From Pseudomonas sp. 6D_7.1_Bac1 (GTDB lineage Bacteria; Pseudomonadota; Gammaproteobacteria; Pseudomonadales; Pseudomonadaceae): a stretch of DNA of 64,000 bases. Every line of letters starts with the position of its first letter. The stretch's first letter is position 1. The stretch is taken from contig NZ_JANLNW010000006.1 in assembly GCF_025465945.1 (NCBI RefSeq), forward strand, positions 1 to 64,000. Reading direction: 5' to 3'. Under the pieces are notes generated by a model, which was not told the origin of the DNA, did not search any database, and saw nothing but the letters and a program-made list of their open reading frames with translations. Of this stretch, positions 52,436 to 63,359 are shown piece by piece. The position numbers and the translations under genes are program-made.

Positions 52436-53319
52436 GCCATCCTCCTGGACGTTGCATCGGCATCCACCGGTTTACGGGCAATGATCACCTGACTCTTGGG
52501 CATGAACCGGTCAAGCATCTGCTTGATTGCCAGTCCGTCGGGGTGTGTCAGCAAGTCTTGCCAGGTTTTCGCCCAGCTCTCCATCAGCGGCGGGTACGGC
52601 GCCTGAATCCGGTCTCGCACCGCGCCCCCCGGATCTCGCCCGGCGGCCCGCTCGCTGGCCCAGAAAAAGATCATGCCCATGACCCAGAAAAATCCCGTGG
52701 CCTGACAATGCTCGATCACCAGTCCGGCGTCCTCCACCAATGCGGCAAACCGCTCGGGGGTGAAAATCTGCACATGATTAGGCGATTGAAAATAGCTGGC
52801 CGGTGCGATGCCCTGCTGCAAATGCTCGCCCACCGGCGCCGGCACGCTCAGCAGGTACAACGCGCCGGGACGTCCCATACGCACCAGCTCGGCCATGAAT
52901 GGCTCGGGCTGATCGATGTGTTCGAGCACTTCCATGCACACCACTTTGCTCGCACAGCCATCGGCCAAGGGCAGCGGCAGGCTGTTGCTCACCAGCCCAA
53001 GATTCGGCTTGTCCGACTGCGCCGCTACCTGCCGGGCGAGGTCGCGGACTTTGTCGTGTTCGCTGTCGGTGAAGATCACCGACGCGCCCTGACGTACCGC
53101 AAACAACGTCGCCACCCCTTCACCGCAACCGACATCCAGCAAGGTGTCATCCGCCGTGATGGCGAAGCCCTTGAGCAACTCACCGCTGTCACCCAGAAAC
53201 CAGCCGTCGAGCATGGCGTCGTGCAAGCCTACATCCCTGGGGGACACCGGGCTTGGCACGACCGCTAACGGTTCGGCTTTCACCGCAGGAAACAGACGTT
53301 TCACCAGTGCGCGGATCAT
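52432..53319 (-). CDS. Class I SAM-dependent methyltransferase (CPA locus, PA5457-like)
   Basis: A 295-aa paralogue of 50454-51287. Motif I TLLDVGCGEGVATLFAVRQGASVIFTDSEHDKVRDLARQVAA near residue 60, VVCMEVLEHIDQPEPFMAELVRMGRPGALYLLSVPAPVGEHLQQGIAPASYFQSPNHVQIFTPERF near 130. The N-terminal lead (KRLFPAVKAEPLAVVPSP) is basic and proline-rich. Four-base overlaps on both sides. Presumed to methylate a sugar of the CPA chain; two methyltransferases suggest two positions or steps. Confidence 0.86.
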   Translation of the reverse strand: MIRALVKRLFPAVKAEPLAVVPSPVSPRDVGLHDAMLDGWFLGDSGELLKGFAITADDTLLDVGCGEGVATLFAVRQGASVIFTDSEHDKVRDLARQVAAQSDKPNLGLVSNSLPLPLADGCASKVVCMEVLEHIDQPEPFMAELVRMGRPGALYLLSVPAPVGEHLQQGIAPASYFQSPNHVQIFTPERFAALVEDAGLVIEHCQATGFFWVMGMIFFWASERAAGRDPGGAVRDRIQAPYPPLMESWAKTWQDLLTHPDGLAIKQMLDRFMPKSQVIIARKPVDADATSRRMA

Positions 53320-54620
53320 GCCTCGGGGGTTTCCACGGCAGACACCGCATGGGCCTGGAACAGTCGGGCGAAAAATCCGCCAAGGCGTTGCTCCGCGGTT
53401 GCCTGACTGCAGAAGGTTTCGAGACTGGCCACCGCGTGGGCGGACATCTGCGCGTAACGCACGGGATCGTCTTTGGCGACGTCATAGCTGGCCCGATAGG
53501 CCCTGCACAACGACGCCCAGTTGGTGACGTAACGCAGTGTGCGGAACGCCCGGCGCGGATCATGGGGCCAGGCGGTCAGCTCATCGGTAGTGTCGATCAG
53601 GAAAGCGTTATCGGCGTCCAGGTAATCAATCATCGCCGTGGTGCGTGGTGCCACGGCCGGTTTGCCGCAGGACATGAACTCCATCAACGGCAGACACTGG
53701 CCTTCGCCGTAGGAGGTGTTCACCACGTAACTAGTGGCCTGCACCAGACGCTCGTAGTCCGCATCCGCGAGGTAGCCGTAAATCAGTACGATGCGGCAGC
53801 GGTAGGACTGATTCTTGTACAAGTGATGGAGGATGTCGCTCAGCGCTTCTTCGGCATCATGGTGGGTCAGTTTGAGCACCAGCGTCGCGTCTTCCACCTC
53901 GCGGAAGGTCACGCAGAAGGCACTGAGCATATCTTCCCAGTTCTTGCGCCCGTCACTTGGGTTGAACACCGAGGTGTAGATCACACCGTCGAGTACCAGT
54001 TCGTGCTCGCGAGCCGGCGCCTGGAAATCGATACCCTCGCCGGCGCGCAAATGCGCAGGACCAAAGGCACGCAAGTCGAGCAGGCGACTGTCTGCCAGCA
54101 CTCCCTTGATCGTCAATCGCACCTGACTGGCCAGCGGCTGGCGTTGTAACTGCGCACCGCGCGCGGCAAAACGGTCCCACACCGGCGCGGGCACCGCCAT
54201 GATCGGATAGTCGGAGCCCATGGCCTCGCGCACGGCGTTGACGGTATAGCTGGAATGGGTAATCGCCGCGCCTGACGCTCGCAATACGTTACGCCAGTCG
54301 TTGCGGGGTTCTCCGGCAAACGGCTCGTTGGGAATTGTGCTGAACTCCCAGGCAAACACCGCGAGGGTCGGACAGGCGAAATGTACCGGTGTGCGATGAG
54401 GTGGCGAGAACGACAGGAACACGCAGTCTTCCCCACGGGACAGGCAGTCGAGGTACAGGGCATCGACTTCGGTCTGCGGGTCGCTGACCTCCACCACCCG
54501 CCCCAACCGCTCCAGCACCGGTCGGTACTCCTTCAGCACGAAGTAATAGCTGTACTCCGAGCGGCCGAGGTTCTGGGCAATGGTGTGCTGGTTGGTTTCC
54601 GAATGAATGATGATCAGCAT
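53316..54620 (-). CDS. Glycosyltransferase (CPA locus)
   Basis: A 434-aa GT-4-like glycosyltransferase with a late GT-B signature SYVVNTSYGEGQCLPLMEFMSCGKPAVAPRTTAMIDYL (about residues 295-335) and FNPSDGRKNWEDMLSAFCVTFRE near 218. It is paralogous to the next gene (shared N-terminus ...LGRSEYSYYFVLKEYRPVLERLGRV). It presumably adds a sugar to the CPA chain or its cap; donor and linkage unknown. Confidence 0.87.
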   Translation of the reverse strand: MLIIIHSETNQHTIAQNLGRSEYSYYFVLKEYRPVLERLGRVVEVSDPQTEVDALYLDCLSRGEDCVFLSFSPPHRTPVHFACPTLAVFAWEFSTIPNEPFAGEPRNDWRNVLRASGAAITHSSYTVNAVREAMGSDYPIMAVPAPVWDRFAARGAQLQRQPLASQVRLTIKGVLADSRLLDLRAFGPAHLRAGEGIDFQAPAREHELVLDGVIYTSVFNPSDGRKNWEDMLSAFCVTFREVEDATLVLKLTHHDAEEALSDILHHLYKNQSYRCRIVLIYGYLADADYERLVQATSYVVNTSYGEGQCLPLMEFMSCGKPAVAPRTTAMIDYLDADNAFLIDTTDELTAWPHDPRRAFRTLRYVTNWASLCRAYRASYDVAKDDPVRYAQMSAHAVASLETFCSQATAEQRLGGFFARLFQAHAVSAVETPEA

Positions 54621-56191
54621 GAGGCGTTATCCGTCACGGCCGCTGCCGGCAAAACCAGCGGTACCAGCCCGAGAAAATCCGACAGGCGCTGCTGCACCGG
54701 GGCGAAGGCGCAGTAGTCGTGCATGCGTTCGATGGCGGCGCGGGACATATGCTCATACTGCTGCGGTCGCTCCTTGGCCATTCGATAGCTGTTTTCGTAA
54801 GCCGTTTTCAACGAGCCCCAGTCCGGTCGGTAACGCAGGGTGCGATAGATAATGCGACTGTCCTGAGGCCAGATGGTCAGCTCTTCGCTGGACCCGACCA
54901 CGAACGCCACGCGCTCGTCGATGTAGTCCTCCATGGCGGTGTGGTCCGGGGCGATCACCGGTTTGCCACTGGCCATGAACTCCATCAGCGGCAGGCACAG
55001 GCCCTCGCAGCGCGAAGCGTTGACGTAATAGCTGGCGGCTTCGTAGAGCCGGGCGTATTGCGGATCGTCCAGATAACCGTGCATCACCACCACCCGACAG
55101 GCGAAGGGCGACAGCTGCGCCAGCAAGGTCATCAGTTCGCTGTAGTAGGACGACAGATCGTTGTGGGTAATCTTCAGCACCAGCGTGGCGTCCTCGGTTT
55201 CCCGGAAGGCCCAGCAGAACGCCGTGATCAGTTGATGCCAGTTCTTGCGACCGTCCTGGGGGTTGAACACGCTGACGTAGACCACGCCATCGACCCGGGT
55301 TTCGACCTGGGCCGTAGTGTCGGGCAAACCCGTCGAGGCAGGCTCGGGCACCGCAACCGACTGCGGGCCGGCGATAGCGGGCAGGTAGCTGGCCAGTCGG
55401 TCATGGGCAGCGTCCGACAAAAGATCGCGAATCCCCTCCCGGTACCACTGGCTCAGGAAATGCGTGCGATCGACCGGCACCGGTTGCGCCTTGCCCAGAT
55501 CCAGCGCCCACAGGCGCAGGTAGTGGCGGGCAATGACGAAGCGCCGTTTCAGCGTCAGCGGTGGCGGCCGCAAAGCCTCCAGCTCAGCCTCCCTCTCAGC
55601 CAACTGCTCGGCGGTCAGCGGAACGGGAATCAGCGCATCGGCAGACAACCCGAGCGTGCGGGTATCGAGAATGCACCCCTTGATGTCCAGGGACGAACCC
55701 GGATTGACCGGTAGACTGGTGTGTCGGCTACGAATGGCCGCGAAGTTTTCCCACAACGGTGTCGGCAATACCAACACCGGGAAGTCTTCGCCCATGGCTC
55801 GGCGAATCGCCCGGGCGGTGTGACTGGAGAGCGTAATGACCCGGCCCTGGCGAGCCAGCATGTGCGTCCAGTTCTGCTGCGGGTCGTTGTCCCACTGCTC
55901 ATCGGGAATCGAGTCGAACTCCCAGGCCACCACGCAGATCGTCGGGCACTCAAGGTCGATCGGGGTTTTCTGTAGCGGCGTGAAGGACAGGAACAGGCTG
56001 TCTTCGCCAGCGGCAAGCCATTGTCGGTAGAGGGGATCGACCTCGGCGGTGGAGGACACCACATGCACCCGCCCCAGGCTTTCAAGCACTGGGCGATAGG
56101 CCTTGAGCACGAAGTAGTAACTGTATTCGGGGCGACCGAGGCTCTGGCTGATGGAGCTGTCGTTGACGTCCGAGTAGAGAATGAAATTCAT
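54614..56191 (-). CDS. Glycosyltransferase with central insertion (CPA locus)
   Basis: A 525-aa paralogue of 53316-54620 and the first gene of the minus-strand operon. Shared N-terminus LGRPEYSYYFVLKAYRPVLESLGRV and C-terminal SYYVNASRCEGLCLPLMEFMASGKPVIAPDHTAMEDYID. Between them about residues 195-295 is an additional helical, Leu/Arg/Glu-rich segment (PLTAEQLAEREAELEALRPPPLTLKRRFVIARHYLRLWALDLG) absent from the shorter paralogue, possibly for partner binding. Seven-base overlap with the following gene. Confidence 0.87.
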   Translation of the reverse strand: MNFILYSDVNDSSISQSLGRPEYSYYFVLKAYRPVLESLGRVHVVSSTAEVDPLYRQWLAAGEDSLFLSFTPLQKTPIDLECPTICVVAWEFDSIPDEQWDNDPQQNWTHMLARQGRVITLSSHTARAIRRAMGEDFPVLVLPTPLWENFAAIRSRHTSLPVNPGSSLDIKGCILDTRTLGLSADALIPVPLTAEQLAEREAELEALRPPPLTLKRRFVIARHYLRLWALDLGKAQPVPVDRTHFLSQWYREGIRDLLSDAAHDRLASYLPAIAGPQSVAVPEPASTGLPDTTAQVETRVDGVVYVSVFNPQDGRKNWHQLITAFCWAFRETEDATLVLKITHNDLSSYYSELMTLLAQLSPFACRVVVMHGYLDDPQYARLYEAASYYVNASRCEGLCLPLMEFMASGKPVIAPDHTAMEDYIDERVAFVVGSSEELTIWPQDSRIIYRTLRYRPDWGSLKTAYENSYRMAKERPQQYEHMSRAAIERMHDYCAFAPVQQRLSDFLGLVPLVLPAAAVTDNASC

Positions 56192-56618
56192 GGCATCCCA
56201 CGATGAAGCCGCCGTCCCGGCAGCCTCACTCTTATGACGGTAGCGCCACAGGTCGGACCGTTAAACGGTGCTCGCCCATCGTCTGCATGCCCGCCTGCGT
56301 TCTTGTTTTAATGGTCAGCTTCGCCTGGTCGGATAACCGCCATGCCGATCGCTGGGCAATCGTGATGAGGGGCATTCTAAACACATCCGTTGAGGATTCG
56401 TGAACCGCCTGGCGAGAATAAATCAGGCTACGCAAACGAGAACTGACCAGTCACGGTAGGACCTGTTGAAATTGCCGCGCAATTGGCACAGATTGGCTAC
56501 CAAACAACTACAACAACGACTTCGCATGTCAGAAATTTCCGAGAAAGCAGTTAGTGCTATCCGGTTTACCCAGCAAAGACTGGGGTTGCCGAAGTTGGCT
56601 CATTGAGGGGGCTGCTGC
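56192..56618. other. Divergent CPA promoter region, no gene seen
   Basis: A 427-bp stretch between the minus-strand decoration operon and the plus-strand rmd-gmd-wbpW operon must carry both promoters. I see no long palindrome, terminator or REP in it. The short ORFs across it have no ribosome site and are not called. A GAGGGGG ribosome site precedes the TTG start of rmd. Confidence 0.7.
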
Positions 56619-58501
<1,883 letters not shown>

Positions 58502-58504
58502 GCC

Positions 58505-59947
58505 ATGCTGATTCCCGTGATTCTTTCTGGTGGTGCCGGAACAAGGCTGTGGCCGGTTTCGCGTGAAGGTCATCCCAAGCCGTTCATGACCTTGCCCGAC
58601 GGCCAGACGCTGCTGGGCAAGACCTATCAACGCGCCGCCGGGCTGCTCGGCACACACGGTGATATCGTCACGGTAACCAACCGTGACTACTACTTCCAAA
58701 GCAAGGATCACTACCAGGACGCTCATCTGGGTCATCACCGCGGACACTTCGTGCTGGAGCCGGTGGGCCGCAACACCGCCCCGGCCATCGCCGCCGCCGC
58801 CCTGGCGCTGCAGGCTTTACACGGCAACGAAGCGATTTTGGTGGTGATGCCCGCTGACCACCTGATCCAGAACGAAGACGCCTTCAAGACCGCCATCACG
58901 CATGCCGTGAAACTGGCCGAGGCCGGGCATCTGGTGACCTTCGGTGTGATCCCGACGGCGCCGGAGACCGGTTTCGGTTACATCGAACGCGGTGAGCCAC
59001 TGGACGAGCAGGGAGCGACCAAGGTCGCACGCTTCGTCGAAAAGCCCGACCTGCAAACCGCCACACATTACCTGGAAAGCGGTAACTTCCTGTGGAACTC
59101 GGGCATGTTCTGCTTCTCGATCGGCACCTTGCTGGCGGAGTTGCAGATCCATGCCCCGCAATTGCTCGAACAGGCCGACGCATGCCTGGCGGCCAGCGCC
59201 GCGGTCGAGACTGGCGGCTGCCTGCAACAGGAGTTATCGGCGACGCATTTCGCCGAGATGAGCGATATCTCCATCGACTACGCCTTGATGGAGCGTTCCG
59301 ACAAGGTGGTGGTGGTGCCTGCCGGTTTCGACTGGAGCGACATCGGTTCATGGGGCGCCGTCAGTGCCCTGGTTCCAGCCGACGCGCAGAACAACCGCGC
59401 CAGCGGCGATGCGCTGTTCATCGACAGCCACAACAACTTCGTCCAGAGCGATGGCCGTATGGTCGCGACCGTCGGCGTGGATAACCTGATCGTCATCGAC
59501 ACCGCCGACGCGGTGCTGGTCGCTCATGCCGACCGCGCACAAGACGTGCGCAAGGTGGTCAAACAGCTCAAGGAAAAAGAGCACGAAAGCTATCGCCTGC
59601 ACCGCACCGTCAGTCGTCCGTGGGGCACGTACACCGTGCTGGAAGAAGGTCCGCGCTTCAAGATCAAACGCATCGTGGTCAAACCGGGCGCCAAGCTATC
59701 GCTGCAAATGCACCATCACCGCAACGAACATTGGGTGGTGGTCGAAGGCATGGCCAAGGTCACCAACAATGGCTCGGGGTCGCACTTGGTGGCCAAGAAC
59801 GAGTCCACCTTCATTGCCGCCGGGCACAAGCATCGTCTGGAAAACCCGGGGGTGATCGACCTGGTCATTATTGAAGTGCAAAGCGGTGAGTATCTGGGAG
59901 AAGACGATATCGTCCGCTTCGAAGATCAGTACGGCAGGACGGTCTGA
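58505..59947 (+). CDS. wbpW: Mannose-1-phosphate guanylyltransferase / mannose-6-phosphate isomerase
   Basis: A 480-aa bifunctional enzyme. N-terminal nucleotidyltransferase LSGGAGTRLWPVSREGHPKPF at residue 8, with FVEKPDLQTA near 180; C-terminal type II phosphomannose isomerase cupin (RPWGTYTVLEEGPRFKIKRIVVKPGAKLSLQMHHHRNEHWVVVEG, about 370-415, metal His). It supplies GDP-D-mannose for gmd. Paralogues algA and pslB exist elsewhere in pseudomonads; the gene position identifies this copy as wbpW. Confidence 0.9.
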   Translation: MLIPVILSGGAGTRLWPVSREGHPKPFMTLPDGQTLLGKTYQRAAGLLGTHGDIVTVTNRDYYFQSKDHYQDAHLGHHRGHFVLEPVGRNTAPAIAAAALALQALHGNEAILVVMPADHLIQNEDAFKTAITHAVKLAEAGHLVTFGVIPTAPETGFGYIERGEPLDEQGATKVARFVEKPDLQTATHYLESGNFLWNSGMFCFSIGTLLAELQIHAPQLLEQADACLAASAAVETGGCLQQELSATHFAEMSDISIDYALMERSDKVVVVPAGFDWSDIGSWGAVSALVPADAQNNRASGDALFIDSHNNFVQSDGRMVATVGVDNLIVIDTADAVLVAHADRAQDVRKVVKQLKEKEHESYRLHRTVSRPWGTYTVLEEGPRFKIKRIVVKPGAKLSLQMHHHRNEHWVVVEGMAKVTNNGSGSHLVAKNESTFIAAGHKHRLENPGVIDLVIIEVQSGEYLGEDDIVRFEDQYGRTV

Positions 59948-60742
59948 ATGTTGCTCAATCTGCGCTCGCTGTGGAGCTACCGGGGTTTCATCCTCGGTAG
60001 CGTCAAGCGAGAGTTCCAATCGCGTTATCGCAACTCGCTGTTCGGTGCCTTGTGGACCGTGCTCAACCCGCTGTCGATGATCGTCGTCTATACGGTGGTC
60101 TTTTCCCACATCATGCGCGCCCGCTTGCCGGGGGTGGATGACGGCATGGCCTACAGCGTCTACCTCTGTGCCGGATTGCTGACCTGGGGCCTGTTCTCGG
60201 AAATCACCTTGCGCAGCCAGAACATGTTTCTGGAAAACGCCAATCTGCTGAAGAAAATCAGTTTCCCGAGAGTCTGTTTGCCGGTGATCGTGCTGTTCAA
60301 TGCCGGCATCAACTTCGCGATCATCATCGGGTTGTTCCTGGGCTTCTTACTGATCACCGGGCGCCTGCCGGGCATGGCCTTGCTGGCGCTGCTGCCGCTG
60401 GTGGCCTTGCAGGTGATCTTCTGCGCCGGGCTGGGGATGATTCTTGGCGTGCTGAACGTATTCTTTCGCGATGTCGGGCAGTTCTTCGGCATCTGCCTGC
60501 AATTCTGGTTCTGGCTGACGCCAATCGTGTACCCGATGAGCATCCTGCCCGAGTGGGTCCAGCGTCTGCTGCAACTCAATCCCCTGACCAACCTGATCAC
60601 CAGTTATCAGAACGTGTTTCTCTACGGCCAATGGCCGGTCTGGAGTTCCCTGCTGCCGATCCTGGTGATCGGTGTGTTGTTCTGTGTGATCGGGCTGCGG
60701 CTGTTTCGCCAGCGGGTCGGCGAAATGGTGGATGAACTCTGA
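59948..60742 (+). CDS. wzm: CPA ABC exporter permease Wzm
   Basis: A 264-aa ABC-2 type permease with six helices. Typical beginning (SVKREFQSRYRNSLFGALWTVLNPLSMIVVYTVVFSHI) and closing VNPLTNLI-like ITSYQNVFLYGQWPVW. It forms the channel that moves the undecaprenyl-linked D-rhamnan across the inner membrane. Starts immediately after the wbpW stop and touches wzt by one base. Confidence 0.93.
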   Translation: MLLNLRSLWSYRGFILGSVKREFQSRYRNSLFGALWTVLNPLSMIVVYTVVFSHIMRARLPGVDDGMAYSVYLCAGLLTWGLFSEITLRSQNMFLENANLLKKISFPRVCLPVIVLFNAGINFAIIIGLFLGFLLITGRLPGMALLALLPLVALQVIFCAGLGMILGVLNVFFRDVGQFFGICLQFWFWLTPIVYPMSILPEWVQRLLQLNPLTNLITSYQNVFLYGQWPVWSSLLPILVIGVLFCVIGLRLFRQRVGEMVDEL

Positions 60743-61995
60743 TGGGACACATACGCGTTACCGGCCTGGGCAAGGCTTACAAGCAGTACCCCACCCGCTG
60801 GAGCCGGCTGGCCGAATGGCTGATCCCGTTTTCACCGATCCGCCATCGCCAGCATTGGGTGCTGCAAGGTGTGGAATTCGAGATTGCCCCCGGTGAAGCG
60901 GTAGGTATCGTCGGGGTGAACGGCGCCGGCAAAAGTACCTTGCTGAAGATGATCACCGGCACCACCCAACCGACCTGTGGACAGATTCAGCTCGAAGGCC
61001 GGGTTGCCGCGCTGCTGGAGCTGGGCATGGGGTTTCATGCGGATTTCACCGGCCGGCAGAACGCGGTCATGGCCGGGCAGCTGCTGGGCATGCCGATCGA
61101 AGAGATCGAAGCCCTGATGCCCGAGATCGAACGTTTCGCGGAAATCGGCGAAGCCATCGATCACCCCGTACGCACCTATTCAAGCGGCATGCAGATGCGC
61201 CTGGCCTTCAGCGTGGCCACCGCCCGGCGCCCGGACATCCTGATCGTCGATGAAGCCCTGTCGGTGGGCGACGCCTACTTCCAGCACAAGAGCTTCGACC
61301 GCATCCGCAGCTTTCGCAAAGCCGGTACCACCCTGCTGATCGTGTCCCACGACCGTTCGGCCATCCAGTCGATATGCGACTCGGCGATCCTCCTGGAAAG
61401 CGGCCGCATGGCCATGCACGGCAAACCCGAAGCGGTCATGGATTACTACAACGCCTTGCTCGCCGAACGGGAAGGCCAGACCGTGCGTCAGGAAATGCTC
61501 GCCGGCGGGCAAGTGCAAACCGTTTCCGGCACTGGCGAAGCCGGCATTCTCAGCGTGCGTTTGCTGGACGAGCGCGAGCGCACCATCGACGCCGCCGAAG
61601 TCGGTCAGCCCGTGGTGCTGGAGGTGCAGGTCGAAGTCCGCCAGGACATCGAACGGCTGGTGTTGGGCTTCATGATCAAGGATCGCCTGGGCCAGGCCAT
61701 GTACGGGATCAACACCCATCGCCAGGATCAGGCGCTGACCGACCTGCAGGCCTTTGAGCGGGTCACCTACCGCTTTGCCTTCGTCATGGGCCTGGGCAAG
61801 GGCAACTATTCCGTGGCCCTGAGCTTGTCTCGGCTGGACTCGCACCTGGACCGCAATTTCGAATGGCGCGACTACGGCCTGGTGTTCCACGTCATCAATA
61901 ACCGCCATGAAGACTTCGTCGGCTGCTCGTGGCTGGGCGCGAAAACCACCATCACCCGCACCACCGCACAGACTGTTTCGGAGACCACGCCATGA
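60742..61995 (+). CDS. wzt: CPA ABC exporter ATPase Wzt with carbohydrate-binding C-terminal domain
   Basis: A 417-aa protein. Residues about 1-230 form an ABC ATPase of the polysaccharide-export type (Walker [17 protein letters not shown] near 55, signature YSSGMQMRLAFSVATARRPDILIVDEALSVGDAYF near 145). Residues about 255-405 form the extra beta-rich Wzt-C domain (VLEVQVEVRQDIERLVLGFMIKDRLGQAMYGINT). In E. coli O9a this domain recognises the chemically capped non-reducing end, coupling chain termination with export. Same role is expected here. Confidence 0.93.
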   Translation: MGHIRVTGLGKAYKQYPTRWSRLAEWLIPFSPIRHRQHWVLQGVEFEIAPGEAVGIVGVNGAGKSTLLKMITGTTQPTCGQIQLEGRVAALLELGMGFHADFTGRQNAVMAGQLLGMPIEEIEALMPEIERFAEIGEAIDHPVRTYSSGMQMRLAFSVATARRPDILIVDEALSVGDAYFQHKSFDRIRSFRKAGTTLLIVSHDRSAIQSICDSAILLESGRMAMHGKPEAVMDYYNALLAEREGQTVRQEMLAGGQVQTVSGTGEAGILSVRLLDERERTIDAAEVGQPVVLEVQVEVRQDIERLVLGFMIKDRLGQAMYGINTHRQDQALTDLQAFERVTYRFAFVMGLGKGNYSVALSLSRLDSHLDRNFEWRDYGLVFHVINNRHEDFVGCSWLGAKTTITRTTAQTVSETTP

Positions 61996-63359
61996 CTCGC
62001 CTGCTGGTGGAATGCACCCATGTGTTCCAGCATCCCAAGGTCAATTCGGGCATTCAGCGGGTGGTGCGCAACGTCATCAATCAACTGTCGGAAAACATCG
62101 ACGGCGTGGAATGCATTCCCGTAGTGATGCTCAACGGCAAGCTCTACCGAGTGCTGAAGCTGGCCCCTTTGAACATTCCGCTTTTCGATGGGTTGATGAT
62201 CTTTGGTGGGCGGCTGGGGCGGTTGGCTCATCGTTTCTGGCAACTGCATCAACGCCTCCACAAGCGCAGTCGTTCGCGAATTGCCAAGCGTTTGCTGCAC
62301 GTGGCCTACCGCGTCACGGCGATAGCCTGTTTCAGTATTCCGCTGCGTCTGATCGAGGGCCTCAACCAGTATCAACTGCCCAAGCGTTGCTCGCCGCTGC
62401 AGCATCAGCCGGGGGATCAACTGGTGCTGCTGGACTCGTCCTGGCATACCGACTTTTTCCCGTTTGCCGAACAACTCAAACGCGACGGCGTGGGTATTGT
62501 TTCGGTGATCTACGACCTGATTCCCCTGACCCACCCGCAGTTCTACGACACACGGCTGGTGCAGATCTTTAACGAGTGGTTCGACTGGATCACCCAAACT
62601 GCCGACGGCTACATGACGATTTCCGCCACGGTGCGCGATCAGGTGCGTGAGGAATTGCATCGCCGGGTCGGCCCGGCGAAAGCCGACAGGTTGTGGTTCG
62701 ACTATTTCCACCTCGGCTCCGAACTGGACCTGAGCGAAGCGACCGCCGCCGTCGAACCGCGCCTGACGCGAATGTTCGAAACACCGGAACCGGTGTTCCT
62801 GATGGTCAGCACCATCGAGCCGCGCAAGAACCACGACTATCTGCTGGACGCCTTCGAGCTGGCCTGGGCCGCAGGCTCCAAGGCCCGACTGTGCATTGCC
62901 GGCCGAATCGGCTGGAAGTGCGACGCCCTGCTCGCCCGCGTGCGTGAACACCCGGAGCTGAACCGACGGCTGTTCATGTTTAACGACCTGAGCGACACCA
63001 GCCTCGAACATGCCTACTCCCACGCCAGTGCATTGGTGTTTCCGTCCCACGTCGAAGGTTTTGGCCTGCCGCTGGTGGAAGCGATGCAGCGCGGTTTGCC
63101 GGCGATGGGTAGCGACATTCCGGTATTCCGCGAGATTGGCGGTGAGTTCATGGCCTATTTCGATCTCGCGTCCCCGCAAAGTCTGGTCGATCTGGTCACC
63201 CACATGGAAAACACCGGGACCTTCCCGGCCGCACGCACAGTGAGCGAATGGCGCTGGCTCGGTTGGCGCGAAGCCAGTGCGCAATTGGTCAAGCGAGTCC
63301 TGCGCAACCTGAAGAAGACCCCAGTGACCGTTGAGAGGCAGCATGCGGATTGCCCTTAA
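61992..63359 (+). CDS. wbpX: Rhamnosyltransferase-type glycosyltransferase WbpX
   Basis: A 455-aa GT-B (GT4) glycosyltransferase. The start at 61992 is chosen because its ATG overlaps the wzt stop (ATGA). Visible: VSTIEPRKNHDYLLDAFELAW near residue 282 and SALVFPSHVEGFGLPLVEAMQRGLPAMGSDIPVFREIGG near 350. Position after wzt matches P. aeruginosa wbpX, whose product extends the D-rhamnan. It overlaps the next gene by 17 bases. Confidence 0.88.
   Translation: MTRLLVECTHVFQHPKVNSGIQRVVRNVINQLSENIDGVECIPVVMLNGKLYRVLKLAPLNIPLFDGLMIFGGRLGRLAHRFWQLHQRLHKRSRSRIAKRLLHVAYRVTAIACFSIPLRLIEGLNQYQLPKRCSPLQHQPGDQLVLLDSSWHTDFFPFAEQLKRDGVGIVSVIYDLIPLTHPQFYDTRLVQIFNEWFDWITQTADGYMTISATVRDQVREELHRRVGPAKADRLWFDYFHLGSELDLSEATAAVEPRLTRMFETPEPVFLMVSTIEPRKNHDYLLDAFELAWAAGSKARLCIAGRIGWKCDALLARVREHPELNRRLFMFNDLSDTSLEHAYSHASALVFPSHVEGFGLPLVEAMQRGLPAMGSDIPVFREIGGEFMAYFDLASPQSLVDLVTHMENTGTFPAARTVSEWRWLGWREASAQLVKRVLRNLKKTPVTVERQHADCP

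Noticed and set aside
61872..63344. A 490-codon open frame on the minus strand
   Set aside because: Antisense to wbpX, with no signatures; the plus-strand genes overlap in operon fashion.
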